DNA of 64,000 bases. Origin: Clostridium sp. 1001271st1 H5 (lineage in GTDB: Bacteria > Bacillota > Clostridia > Lachnospirales > Lachnospiraceae). Below, in pieces: positions 16,375 through 24,809 of this stretch (position 1 is its first letter; each line of letters starts with the position of its first letter). The notes beneath the pieces were generated by a model that saw only the letters and a program-made list of their open reading frames with translations, was not told where the DNA came from and did not search any database. The position numbers were made by a program, and so were the translations under genes. Where the stretch lies: assembly GCF_005845215.1 (NCBI RefSeq), contig NZ_SPHO01000007.1, positions 212,440-276,439 on the forward strand. Direction: 5' to 3'.

Positions 16375-17205
16375 TTACTTCTCCAGCAATACCGCAATCG
16401 TATCCCCCGTCCCATCATAAATCCTTCCCGCAGCATCCCCGTAAATTCCGCTCACACGAAATCCGCACAGAGCCGCCTCTCTCACCAATGACTCAACTGT
16501 AAAGTATTGATTCCAGATATAATAGACCGCCGCGTCATGTTCTGAAATCACTGCAGACTGTTCTAAGGTGACGTTCTCCGTAAATTTGCAAAATCTGTTT
16601 AACACCATATACCCCTGTTCCCGCCAGAAGCCTCCGCCAGGATTCATCTCCCAGGTATCACCTTCCTGAAATGCCCTGTACTTTTCCATGGAGAAAACAT
16701 CCAGCAGCACCTTGCCTCCCGGCTTCAGATGCCGATACATGGTCTGCATGACAGTATGCCGGTTGCGTTCCGATAAAGCTCCATAATCACAATAAATCAT
16801 GGTAATAAAATCAAAACAGCAATTCAACTCCAAACTCAGGTAATCATGATATAAATAACAGATATCAAGCCCCTTTCTCTTTGCCGAATCCCTTGCATAA
16901 ACAATGGAACGTTCTGAAAAATCCACTCCAGTCACCTGAAATCCGGCCCGGGCAAACCGTTCCCCGTACAATCCCGGACCGCATCCAAGGTCTAACAGTG
17001 CAGGATAGTCCGCAGGCGGTACTGCCTCTGTTATCCAGGCCGCAGATGATTCAATAAAATGAAGTTTTCTGCTGGCCCCGTTAAAATCAGGGTCCAAATG
17101 AGCCTCAAGGATTTGTTTTGAAATGTATTCGTCATTCCAAAAGGGAACCTCTGTCTCCTGGAAAAGCGAGGGACATTCTAACATTTTTCTGATACGTTTA
17201 TACAT
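16375..17205 (-). CDS. Class I SAM-dependent methyltransferase under attenuator control
   Basis: A cytoplasmic methyltransferase of about 276 residues. SAM motif I is LLDLGCGPGLYGE, the acidic motif II is 'VTGVDFSERSI', and 'LKPGGKVLLDVF' matches post-motif III. The ATG at 17205 is chosen because AAGGAGG ends about nine bases upstream; the ATG at 17211 is too close. An approximately 250-nt leader with a terminator, a competing stem and a small ORF precedes it, an arrangement typical of ribosome-sensed resistance or stress genes. The substrate is unknown; it does not look like an Erm rRNA methylase. Confidence 0.82.
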   Translation of the reverse strand: MYKRIRKMLECPSLFQETEVPFWNDEYISKQILEAHLDPDFNGASRKLHFIESSAAWITEAVPPADYPALLDLGCGPGLYGERFARAGFQVTGVDFSERSIVYARDSAKRKGLDICYLYHDYLSLELNCCFDFITMIYCDYGALSERNRHTVMQTMYRHLKPGGKVLLDVFSMEKYRAFQEGDTWEMNPGGGFWREQGYMVLNRFCKFTENVTLEQSAVISEHDAAVYYIWNQYFTVESLVREAALCGFRVSGIYGDAAGRIYDGTGDTIAVLLEK

Positions 17206-17239
17206 TCTCATTTCCTCCTTTAATTCTGAAAAAGCCAAA

Positions 17240-17270
17240 AACAAGAGCCGCAGATTTTACTCCGCGGCTC
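17240..17270 (-). terminator. Leader terminator upstream of the methyltransferase
   Basis: Arms GAGCCGC (17264-17270, minus-strand 5' side) and GCGGCTC (17245-17251) are followed by TTGTTTTTGG. It ends about 35 bp before the methyltransferase start, so it must be read through for expression. Confidence 0.75.
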
Positions 17271-17418
17271 AGCCTTGTGGGATGAAAAGCCTCAGGAGTA
17301 AAATAAAATCAAATATCAGGTACACAAACCAAGCCGATGTCTCGGCCATTTGCCACTTGATACAATTGATTTTATCTACTCCTTTCCAGTCATATCCATG
17401 CCACTGATTATGTGGCAT
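17269..17418 (-). CDS. Candidate 49-residue leader peptide
   Basis: An ATG-initiated ORF whose TGA stop overlaps the first arm of the leader terminator. The N-terminal half is polar and tryptophan-rich; the C-terminal half is a hydrophobic stretch (AWFVYLIFDFILLLRLFI). The ribosome site is weak (AAGG about 18 bases upstream), so it may not be the translated frame. A shorter TTG-initiated frame beginning at 17364, after AAAGGAG, is an alternative. Its position inside the alternative-pairing region is the main argument that it is regulatory. Confidence 0.4.
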   Translation of the reverse strand: MPHNQWHGYDWKGVDKINCIKWQMAETSAWFVYLIFDFILLLRLFIPQG

Positions 17419-17468
17419 CTGATATGCCGGACTATCATCACCTTTTTCGTTTTATATTTTATGTTATC

Positions 17469-17497
17469 ATCTTATAATAAGTCATAATGTTTGTCAA
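17469..17497 (-). promoter_or_regulatory. Promoter of the attenuated methyltransferase transcript
   Basis: TTGACA (17492-17497), a 17-base spacer and TAAGAT (17469-17474) on the minus strand. The promoter lies over the last codons and stop of the helicase gene, so the methyltransferase has its own transcript. Confidence 0.7.
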
Positions 17498-19637
17498 TAT
17501 TGCATTTACATTCCAAAAGCAGCTGCGGTGAAATGAATTCCGTCCTTTTCCCGCTGTACGTAAGGGTCAGCCTGTGCATGGCCCGCGTACAGGCAATATA
17601 GAGCAGGCTGCGGTCAAAATCAGAGGCATACGTGCTGCAATCCGCTTGTGGAATCAGGACCTCATCAAACTCCAGCCCCTTGGACATGCGGATTGATGTG
17701 ATAGAAATTCCATTTTGAAAGCTGGCGCTCTCCTGCGTAATCAGGTTCATATCATATTGGGACCCTCTGCCTTCTCCTGCTTCATCTCCCCCTGCTTCGT
17801 CTCCTCCCCTCTGACTCCCACCGCAGCATCCTGCCAGCGCTTCATACATCCCTTTAGCCGCCTCATCTGTTTTTAAGATAATTCCCAGCGAAACATTTTC
17901 CCCTTCCCTGAAACCTTGGATTACTTCCATTATTCTCCTTATTTCATCTGCTGTGTCCAGGCATGGAATCAGCACCGGAGGATTCCCATGGCGTTTTACG
18001 GGCTCCAGGGCGGATACATAACGGATATTTTTTGCAAATGACATGATTTCATAAGTGGAACGGTAGCTCTTATTCAGTTCCACAAACCAGGCATTCGCAT
18101 AGATGGAACGCAAATCCTCCAGGCTGTGCATGTGGTTGGGGTTGACGAGCTGTCCGTAATCCCCCAGAATCGTTTTCTGGCATGGAAACATTCGGTTTAA
18201 GGCAGTAAACTGGATGGGCGTATAATCCTGCATCTCGTCAATCACCAGATGCCTGGTGATATGGCTTTCCTTTAAGCCCTGGAATGCAGCATGAAGATAT
18301 AAAAAGGGATACACATCCGCCCACTCCAACGTCTTCTTAGCAGCCATGACAAAAAGCTCCGGAATTCCCATCCGTTTATAGAAATCCTTGTAGACAGCCA
18401 GCGTGTCCTTCATGACAAGCATGGAGTTCAGCTGTTTCAGAATCATCCCCGGGCGGGGCACCTCCTGTTCCATGATATTATCTGTCTCAAAGCGGTCATG
18501 GATATCATCTGCAACCATAATCAGCCGTTTCTTGACCGGATAAGTTCCGTAGGCCCGAAACCGCGCCCTAATCCACTCTCCCTTTGCCGTAAAACTGCCG
18601 TATGTATAATCCGCAGGCACAAAAACAAACTCCGGCATCTGTTCTATGTACCGGTCCATTAAGGCAACAAAATCCAGGGTTGACTTAAACCGCACCCTCT
18701 CATTCCAGGCCTTATCCCGGGGCTGAAGCGGGTCCCTGTCCGGCTCAAAACCAATGACTCCCTGCAGCTGGATTTCAGCAAGGTCCCCAAAGCTCATCTC
18801 ATAGATAGGTTCCTCTCCCAGTTCAGGAATTACGCCTGAGATATAGTCCCCGAATACCTTATTGGGCGAGAGAATCGTAACATTCCTGGCTTTCAGCCTG
18901 TCTTTAAACCGGTACAGCAAAAATGCAATCCGGTGAAGGGCAATGGAAGTCTTACCGGACCCGGCCACTCCCTGGATAATCAATGTCCCTTCCTTCTCAT
19001 TTCTGATAATCCGGTTCTGCTCCTTCTGGATTGTGGAAATAATGGATTTCATCCTTTCATCGGAAGTATGGCTCAGTTCCCTTTGCAGGACATCGTCCTG
19101 CACATTGGATGAGCTTTCAAGTGCATATTCCATGACCCCGTTCCTGATTTTAAACTGGCGTTTTCTGGTAAGCTCTCCCGCTGTCCAGCCTGACGGCGCC
19201 AAAAATCCGGCCTCTCCAACCTCGCAGTCATAAAACATACTGGATATGGGGGCGCGCCAGTCAAAAATCATCGGTTCATTTTCGTATTGGAATGCAAACC
19301 TGCCGATATAATAGGACTCCCCTTCCTCCTCCTGCTCCTCCCGAAAATCAATTCTGGCAAAATACGGGGATTCCTTTAATTTTGCAATCCTGTCCCGCAT
19401 CTCCACGGCAAATGCGCCTGTCCTGTCTGTCTGTTTTAACAGAAGTTCATTCTGGAACATCTCATGGGGGTCGATTTCTCCCCTGTGGTCCGCCATGTAT
19501 TTCTTGGTATCCGTGTATTCCCTGTCCGCCTTTCTGACAGATTCCTCTGCCTGCTGCAGGGCTTTCAAAAGCTTTGCATTCACCTGTTCCAGATGTACTA
19601 TTTCATCAGGGAATGGGATGGCCGGATAATCACTCAT
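17472..19637 (-). CDS. HelD-like UvrD/Rep-superfamily helicase
   Basis: A 721-residue superfamily-1 ATPase like HelD, the factor that removes or recycles stalled RNA polymerase. An N-terminal coiled coil of about 100 residues ('VNAKLLKALQQAEESVRKAD') precedes Walker A GVAGSGKTS, and motif II appears as 'LVIDEMQDYTP'. Late motifs 'ISITSIRMSKGLEFDEVLI' and 'LLYIACTRAMHRLTLTYSG' complete it. The ATG at 19637 has GGAGGAGAGGG just upstream and overlaps the preceding AraC-GNAT stop, so the two genes are coupled. A run of Gly/Asp/Glu repeats near residue 630 is a flexible insert. Confidence 0.88.
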   Translation of the reverse strand: MSDYPAIPFPDEIVHLEQVNAKLLKALQQAEESVRKADREYTDTKKYMADHRGEIDPHEMFQNELLLKQTDRTGAFAVEMRDRIAKLKESPYFARIDFREEQEEEGESYYIGRFAFQYENEPMIFDWRAPISSMFYDCEVGEAGFLAPSGWTAGELTRKRQFKIRNGVMEYALESSSNVQDDVLQRELSHTSDERMKSIISTIQKEQNRIIRNEKEGTLIIQGVAGSGKTSIALHRIAFLLYRFKDRLKARNVTILSPNKVFGDYISGVIPELGEEPIYEMSFGDLAEIQLQGVIGFEPDRDPLQPRDKAWNERVRFKSTLDFVALMDRYIEQMPEFVFVPADYTYGSFTAKGEWIRARFRAYGTYPVKKRLIMVADDIHDRFETDNIMEQEVPRPGMILKQLNSMLVMKDTLAVYKDFYKRMGIPELFVMAAKKTLEWADVYPFLYLHAAFQGLKESHITRHLVIDEMQDYTPIQFTALNRMFPCQKTILGDYGQLVNPNHMHSLEDLRSIYANAWFVELNKSYRSTYEIMSFAKNIRYVSALEPVKRHGNPPVLIPCLDTADEIRRIMEVIQGFREGENVSLGIILKTDEAAKGMYEALAGCCGGSQRGGDEAGGDEAGEGRGSQYDMNLITQESASFQNGISITSIRMSKGLEFDEVLIPQADCSTYASDFDRSLLYIACTRAMHRLTLTYSGKRTEFISPQLLLECKCNIDKHYDLL

Positions 19638-20481
19638 GTTCCCTCTCCTCCTGCTGTAAAATAAAACGCTGGGTGGGATAGCCGTATTCCACCAGCAGTT
19701 CTGCCTCTGCAAATCCCAGCCCTTTTATTTCATTCCGGTGCCCGGTGTCCGCCTTATCGCCCTCCCTGTAGGTTGTAATGCTGATTTCCTTCCCCTTAAG
19801 CAGTTCCTTCATTACCTTATCCAGCATGGCCTTGGGAACTCCCTTTTTCCTGTAAAGCGGATGGCTTCCCATAAAATCAATGCTGCCGTTTTCATAAGAA
19901 AACAGCATGATGCCGATGGCTGTTCCCCTGTCCTTCAGGATAAGGGCCTGTGCTGTGCTGATTTTCTGTCTTAATACCTGGACATATTCCTCCTCATGCA
20001 GATGAGGAAAGCCGTCAATCACAAGCCTCACCAGTTCCATCCATCCAGGAATATCCTCTTCCGATGCAAAAGAAATCTCCCATGACGCCTTTTCATTTCT
20101 GTCAAGCATTTCATAACTCCCTTCAAAATTAAATCTGAGCTGTAAGGGATAAAACCTTTCATTCTCCCTGTACATGTTGGGAGGTATTTTATACATGGCT
20201 GTAAAAGCATTGGTAAATGCCTGCTGGCTCTGATAACCGGATAAAAATGCAATCTGGACAATGGGTTTACCGGAAAAAACCAGCAGCTTTGCGGCCTCGG
20301 TCAGCTGCCTGCGCTGGATGTAATCATGAATGGTAAGGCCCACTGTATCGGAAAACACACGGTGAAGATGATATTTGGAATAATGGACTGCTCCGGAAAT
20401 CATGGCCAAATCCAATTTTTTCGTCAGATTGGCTTCAATAAAATCAATTGCCAGGATTACCTCTTCCATACTGCTCATCAT
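19630..20481 (-). CDS. AraC HTH - GNAT fusion protein
   Basis: A 283-residue protein with an N-terminal AraC/XylS double helix-turn-helix (about residues 5-105, 'YSKYHLHRVFSDTVGLTIHDYIQRRQLTEAA') and a C-terminal acetyltransferase-like domain ('FMGSHPLYRKKGVPKAMLDKVM', the acetyl-CoA loop). The ATG at 20481 has AAGGAGG eight bases upstream; an upstream in-frame extension lacks one. It overlaps the helicase start by 8 bases. Regulators carrying an effector domain of acetyltransferase fold exist, but whether it acetylates anything is open. Confidence 0.8.
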   Translation of the reverse strand: MMSSMEEVILAIDFIEANLTKKLDLAMISGAVHYSKYHLHRVFSDTVGLTIHDYIQRRQLTEAAKLLVFSGKPIVQIAFLSGYQSQQAFTNAFTAMYKIPPNMYRENERFYPLQLRFNFEGSYEMLDRNEKASWEISFASEEDIPGWMELVRLVIDGFPHLHEEEYVQVLRQKISTAQALILKDRGTAIGIMLFSYENGSIDFMGSHPLYRKKGVPKAMLDKVMKELLKGKEISITTYREGDKADTGHRNEIKGLGFAEAELLVEYGYPTQRFILQQEEREHE

Positions 20482-20677
20482 AAAAATTGCCTCCTTGCTG
20501 CCGGCCGCTATGGGAACCTTGTTCCGTTTTCCCAGGCAACCTGTATTCCAGAATAGTATAATCAAAACCAAACCGGTTGTCTTAAGAAATCTTGCGCATT
20601 TTCCGGTGAATCATATAGCGTTTAAAGGACAGTCAAGTCCGTTTCGGTCTATCTATCATATTCAATAAGGTGAAAGT

Positions 20678-20749
20678 ATGAAATACGAACGTATCAGAGA
20701 TTTAAAGGAAGATAATGATGCAAAAAACAAACCAGTGTCTGGTATATAA
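20678..20749 (+). pseudogene. N-terminal remnant of an XRE-family regulator
   Basis: A 23-codon reading frame starting MKYERIRDLKEDNDAKNK closely resembles the usual beginning of small Lachnospiraceae XRE repressors. It stops before the helix-turn-helix. It sits after AAGGTGAA. It is most likely a leftover of a deleted gene. Confidence 0.5.
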
Positions 20750-20793
20750 AAAAACTAAGGGCCGGGAATCAAAAATACAAACATCCCCAGCCC
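20746..20793 (-). terminator. Intrinsic terminator of phzF-like gene
   Basis: Arms GGGCTGGGGA and TTCCCGGCCC on the minus strand, with an A/T-rich loop, are followed by TTAGTTTTTTTAT. It lies 44 bp after the PhzF-like stop. Confidence 0.75.
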
Positions 20794-20836
20794 TACCGGT
20801 ATTGAACCAAAATGTGAAATCCGCATACCAAAGGAA

Positions 20837-21742
20837 TTACAACTGAATTTCGGCCGCAAAAGCAATCACAGCCTGTCCCATAATCTGCACACGCACCGGC
20901 ATTCCCTTCTCAATCTTAACCTTCACCTGCATGCCGCCGTCACGCTTAATGGCCTCACCCTGCAAGATAGAAAAAGAGAGTTCATCGTCAGTTTCCAATG
21001 ACCTGCAAATGCCGTAATGGACCAGATAAATGCCCAACGGCCCATTGGCATTTCCTGTTACCGGGTCTTCCGGAATGCCGATTGCCGGTGCAAACATGCG
21101 GCCATGTACCAGTACATCATCTTTTGGATTTAATGTAAATACATAATATCCGTTACAGCCCACTTTTGCACTGATTGCAGCAAGGGCATCCATATTGGGA
21201 GCAAGTCCGTGAAGCAGTGTATTTGATTTGATTCCCACCATTATTTTGGAATGACCGGCAGAGGCAGTGCAAACAGGACAATCCCTGCGAATGTCTGTTT
21301 CACATATACCTAAGGCTCCTGCAATCTCCGCTACAATGTCAGGCGAAAATGGTTCTCCAATTTCCGGGTTTCCCTGTGTCATAATAATGGAAAAATCGTC
21401 ATCCTCTTTTACAATATCCACAGGCAGAATCCCGGCCTTTGTCTTTTGTAAAACCCGTCCTGAAACAGCTGTGCCTTCTATGGCTCTTACATAATGGGCT
21501 GCAATCGTCGCATGCCCGCACAGAGGCACCTCGGTTGTCGGTGTGAAAAATCTGACCACCGCATCATGCTCTGCGGATTGGGGTGAAAAGATAAACGCTG
21601 TCTCGGAATTGTTTAATTCTCTGGCTATTCTCTGCATCTGCTCATCGGTCAGCCCGTCTGCATCCGGCACAACACCGGCAGGATTGCCATGAAACCGGCT
21701 GCGTGTGAATGCATCCACCTGATATATCCTGTATTTTTTCAA
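20837..21742 (-). CDS. PhzF-family isomerase/epimerase-like protein
   Basis: A 301-residue protein of the PhzF family, named after a phenazine enzyme but mostly of unknown substrate. 'VDAFTRSRFHGNPAGVV' at the start and the catalytic Glu segment 'LNNSETAFI' (about residue 46) are present, as are 'FTPTTEVPLCGHATIAAHYV' and the second-half 'GIPEDPVTGNANGPLG'. The start is TTG at 21742 behind GGGAGG. No phenazine genes are nearby. Confidence 0.87.
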   Translation of the reverse strand: MKKYRIYQVDAFTRSRFHGNPAGVVPDADGLTDEQMQRIARELNNSETAFIFSPQSAEHDAVVRFFTPTTEVPLCGHATIAAHYVRAIEGTAVSGRVLQKTKAGILPVDIVKEDDDFSIIMTQGNPEIGEPFSPDIVAEIAGALGICETDIRRDCPVCTASAGHSKIMVGIKSNTLLHGLAPNMDALAAISAKVGCNGYYVFTLNPKDDVLVHGRMFAPAIGIPEDPVTGNANGPLGIYLVHYGICRSLETDDELSFSILQGEAIKRDGGMQVKVKIEKGMPVRVQIMGQAVIAFAAEIQL

Positions 21743-21790
21743 AGTAATTTCCTCCCTGTGAGCAATGAAATACTCAGCTGCCGGCTGTAC

Positions 21791-22708
21791 CTACTCCTCC
21801 ACATCCAGCAGATAAGGCGTAACCTGATACACGTAGTAATTCAGCCAGTTGGTATACAGCGTATTGGAAGTATTCCGCCAGGTCAGAGGCGGCGCTGAAA
21901 ACGGGTCATTATCCTCGTAATAGTTATAGGGAACCTCGGGATTCAAGCCTTTATTCAAATCCCTGTGGTACTCATTATTCAGCGTCATCCTGTCATACTC
22001 AGGATGTCCCTGGACAAATACCTGCCGCCCGTCCCTGCTCATGACCAGGAACACGCCAGCCTCATCGGATTCAGCCAGAATGGCCAGCTCCGGATGCTTC
22101 CGGATATCTGCCTTCCTCACCTCGGTATAGCGTGAGTGGGGGGCCAGGAAATAGTCATTGAGGCTTCTCACCAGGGGAACCTTCCGGTCCAGAACCCTGT
22201 GATTATAGATACCTGACAGTTTCCTCTTCATAGGGTATTTGGGGACGCCGTAGTGATAATAAAGCCCTGCCTGGGCTCCCCAGCATATATGTATGGTGGA
22301 TGTCACATGGGTTTTGCTCCACTCCATCATCATGGACAGCTCCGGCCAGTAATTCACCTCTTCAAACTCCAGATTTTCCACCGGCGCTCCGGTTATAATC
22401 ATGCCGTCAAACTTTTTCTTCTTAATCTCTTCAAAGGTGACATAGAATTTGTTGAGATGGCTGGCCGACGTGTTCTTTGACACATGGGTGGACAGCATCA
22501 GGAAGGTACAGTCCACCTGAAGGGGCGTATTGGACAGGGCCCGCAAAAGCTGGGTCTCTGTTTCTTCCTTCAGGGGCATCAGATTCAGAATCAGGATTTC
22601 CAGCGGACGGATATCCTGGCTCATAGCCCTGTCCTCATCCATTATAAATATATTTTCTTCCTCCAGAATCACTTTTGCCGGAAGGTCTCTCTGTACTTTT
22701 ATAGGCAT
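21791..22708 (-). CDS. metA: Homoserine O-acetyltransferase (MetA family, acetyl-CoA type)
   Basis: A 305-residue enzyme that acylates homoserine, the first committed step to methionine. The catalytic Cys142 (HICWGAQ), His235 and Glu237 (QGHPEYD) are in place. Residue 111 is Glu within [10 protein letters not shown]; in this family Glu111 favours acetyl-CoA while Gly111 favours succinyl-CoA. This is therefore called an acetyltransferase despite homology to E. coli succinyltransferase. AAAGGAGAGAG gives a good ribosome site at 22708. No SAM riboswitch is seen in the 130 bp upstream. Confidence 0.93.
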   Translation of the reverse strand: MPIKVQRDLPAKVILEEENIFIMDEDRAMSQDIRPLEILILNLMPLKEETETQLLRALSNTPLQVDCTFLMLSTHVSKNTSASHLNKFYVTFEEIKKKKFDGMIITGAPVENLEFEEVNYWPELSMMMEWSKTHVTSTIHICWGAQAGLYYHYGVPKYPMKRKLSGIYNHRVLDRKVPLVRSLNDYFLAPHSRYTEVRKADIRKHPELAILAESDEAGVFLVMSRDGRQVFVQGHPEYDRMTLNNEYHRDLNKGLNPEVPYNYYEDNDPFSAPPLTWRNTSNTLYTNWLNYYVYQVTPYLLDVEE

Positions 22709-22799
22709 GTTTGCTCTCTCCTTTCAAATGTCGGCCGCATCCCGCACATGAATCCTGTTCACACACATTGGCAGCATTTCACACGGAAACCGCACAGCG

Positions 22800-22833
22800 T
22801 CTGCCGGGACTGCAGTATGCATCCCCCGGCAGA
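22800..22833 (-). other. Strong hairpin downstream of ligA
   Basis: Arms TCTGCCGGG / CCCGGCAGA flank a 16-base loop 8 bp past the ligA stop. There is no U-run on either strand, so it may be a processing or mRNA-protecting stem between ligA and metA rather than a terminator. Confidence 0.45.
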
Positions 22834-22840
22834 TACTGTG

Positions 22841-24796
22841 CTACAACATTCGCAGGAACTCCTCTTCTGAGATAATGGGAACTCCCAGTTCCTTCGCCTT
22901 TTTATTCTTTGACGAGTTAGAGGCCGTGTCATTGTTAATCAGATACGCTGTTTTGGCAGTAACGGAACCAGTTACTTTGCCGCCCTTGCTCTCAATCAGC
23001 TCCTGGAGTTCCTTCCTGTTTGCAAAATGCTCCACAGACCCGGTCACCACGAAATTCATACCTGCAAAGACTGCCTCCCCTGTCTCCTCCGGCTGTTCCT
23101 TTTCAATATCCAGCTCTGCCAGCAGATGGTCCACCACCAGATTATTCCTCTCAGAAGCAAAGTAGTCCATCCAGGCCTGGGCCAGGACGCCGCCGATACC
23201 ATCCACTGCCACCAGCTCCTCTTCACCGGCATGGCGCATATTCTCAAAATCAAACTTAAACTCACGGCACAGCATCTTTGCGTTCGCCAGTCCGATACCG
23301 GCGATTCCCAGTCCATACACCATTCTCGGAAGGGTTGTTTTGGATGCTGTCTTTATGGATGCAATGAGGTTGTCATAAGACTTCTGTCCCAGACCCTCCA
23401 TTTCCACGATAGCTTCCCTGTGTTCTTCCAGATGGAATATATCCGCGTATTCATGAATAAACCCTGCCTGGATAAACTTCTCCAGGGTAGCCTCAGATAA
23501 CCCGTCAATGTTAAGCGCATCGCGGCTGACAAACAGGGTAAAGCTCTTTATCTTTTTTGCCTGGCAGTCAGGATTGGTGCAGTACAGGCTCTTTACGTCA
23601 TTTACCTTTCGGATTTCCGTCTTTCCCCCGCATACAGGACACTCTTCCGGTATGTCCTTCACCCCGCTCCTGGTCAGGTTTTCCTCTATCTGCGGGATTA
23701 TCATATTGGCCTTATACACGGTTATGGTGTCGCCCTCTCCCAGCTCCAGTGCCTCCATGATGCTCAGATTGTGGACGCTGGCCCTGCTGACCGTGGTTCC
23801 CTCCAGCTCCACCGGCTCGAACACAGCCACCGGGTTGATTAACCCTGTCCTGGAGGCGCTCCATTCAATGTAGGAAAGGGTTGTTTCCCTGATTTCATCC
23901 TTCCATTTAAAAGCAATGGAATTGCGCGGGAACTTAGCCGTACGTCCAAGGGATTCTCCATATGCAATGTCATCATAGGTAAGAACCAGACCGTCAGAGG
24001 GAATGTCATTTCCTTCCACTGCCTTTGCAAACATTTCCACTGCCCCGGGCAGGCTGGCTGCATCCACCTCCTCATAGCGGACCACCTCAAACCCCTGGCC
24101 CTTTAGCCACTCAAACTGGGCTTTTCTGGAATTATGAAAATCCACCCCATCTGCCTTCACCAGGGCAAATGCCTCAAAATGCACATTCCGTTCCGCTGTA
24201 ATCTGACTGTTCAGCTGGCGTACGGAACCGCTGCAAAGGTTCCTGGGATTCTTATATTTGGCGTCCACATCCTCGATTCCGCTGTTAATCCGCTCAAAAT
24301 CCGAATAGGTAATAACTGCTTCTCCCCTGAGAATCAGCTGTCCCTGGTAGGAAATATTAAGAGGGATATTGGCAAATACCCTGGCATTGGGCGTAATAAC
24401 CTCGCCAATTTCCCCGTTTCCCCTGGTAACTGCCTTGGCAAGGGTTCCGCCCTCATAGGTCAGCACAATGGTAAGTCCGTCCATCTTCCAGGACAGCAGC
24501 CCCTTCTGGTCCCCCAGCCATTCCTGCAAATCCTCCACGCTCTTTGTCTTATCCAAAGAGAGCATGGGTGAACCATGATTTTCCTTTGGCAGCTCGCTTA
24601 ATATCTCATACCCTACCTGCTGTGTCGGACTGCCCGACAAGGTGACTCCAGTCTCCTTTTCCAGGGAAACCAGCTCGTCATACAGCTTATCATATTCAAA
24701 ATTGCTCATGATTTCCCGGCTTTCCTGATAATAAGCCTTTCCTGCTTCCCGCAGGACGGAAACCAGTTCCTTCATTCTCTGAATCCTGTCTTCCAT
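22841..24796 (-). CDS. ligA: NAD-dependent DNA ligase
   Basis: A 651-residue replication and repair ligase that seals nicks using NAD+. The adenylation lysine is K104 in SWKMDG, preceded by the Ia NAD-binding domain. The OB-fold, a four-cysteine zinc finger (CPVCGGKT ... CTNPDC), helix-hairpin-helix repeats and a C-terminal BRCT domain (last ~75 residues) are all present. The length is slightly below the usual 670, but no domain is missing. It is followed by metA and preceded by a pseudouridine synthase. Confidence 0.95.
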   Translation of the reverse strand: MEDRIQRMKELVSVLREAGKAYYQESREIMSNFEYDKLYDELVSLEKETGVTLSGSPTQQVGYEILSELPKENHGSPMLSLDKTKSVEDLQEWLGDQKGLLSWKMDGLTIVLTYEGGTLAKAVTRGNGEIGEVITPNARVFANIPLNISYQGQLILRGEAVITYSDFERINSGIEDVDAKYKNPRNLCSGSVRQLNSQITAERNVHFEAFALVKADGVDFHNSRKAQFEWLKGQGFEVVRYEEVDAASLPGAVEMFAKAVEGNDIPSDGLVLTYDDIAYGESLGRTAKFPRNSIAFKWKDEIRETTLSYIEWSASRTGLINPVAVFEPVELEGTTVSRASVHNLSIMEALELGEGDTITVYKANMIIPQIEENLTRSGVKDIPEECPVCGGKTEIRKVNDVKSLYCTNPDCQAKKIKSFTLFVSRDALNIDGLSEATLEKFIQAGFIHEYADIFHLEEHREAIVEMEGLGQKSYDNLIASIKTASKTTLPRMVYGLGIAGIGLANAKMLCREFKFDFENMRHAGEEELVAVDGIGGVLAQAWMDYFASERNNLVVDHLLAELDIEKEQPEETGEAVFAGMNFVVTGSVEHFANRKELQELIESKGGKVTGSVTAKTAYLINNDTASNSSKNKKAKELGVPIISEEEFLRML

Positions 24797-24809
24797 TCCG
24801 CTCTCCTGA

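Larger units (their letters stand above)
17206..17461 (-). promoter_or_regulatory. Attenuator leader of the methyltransferase gene
   Basis: Three mutually exclusive segments can be read on the minus strand. Segment A (17368-17382) is complementary to segment B (17295-17310). Segment B is also complementary, over about ten bases, to segment C (17253-17263), which is the loop of the terminator hairpin. A:B pairing leaves the terminator free to form; B:C pairing would disrupt it. A small ORF crosses the region. This is the layout of ribosome- or ligand-controlled transcription attenuation; the inducer is unknown. Confidence 0.65.

Noticed and set aside
16375..17205. Calling the attenuated methyltransferase an Erm-type rRNA methylase
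   Set aside because: The leader design suggests it, but motifs (LGCGPG, VDFSERS, LKPGGKVLL) and length match generic small-molecule methyltransferases; Erm catalytic motif IV is not seen.
22709..22840. SAM riboswitch upstream of metA
   Set aside because: The 130-bp gap is too short and contains only the ligA-proximal hairpin, without the conserved SAM-aptamer core.
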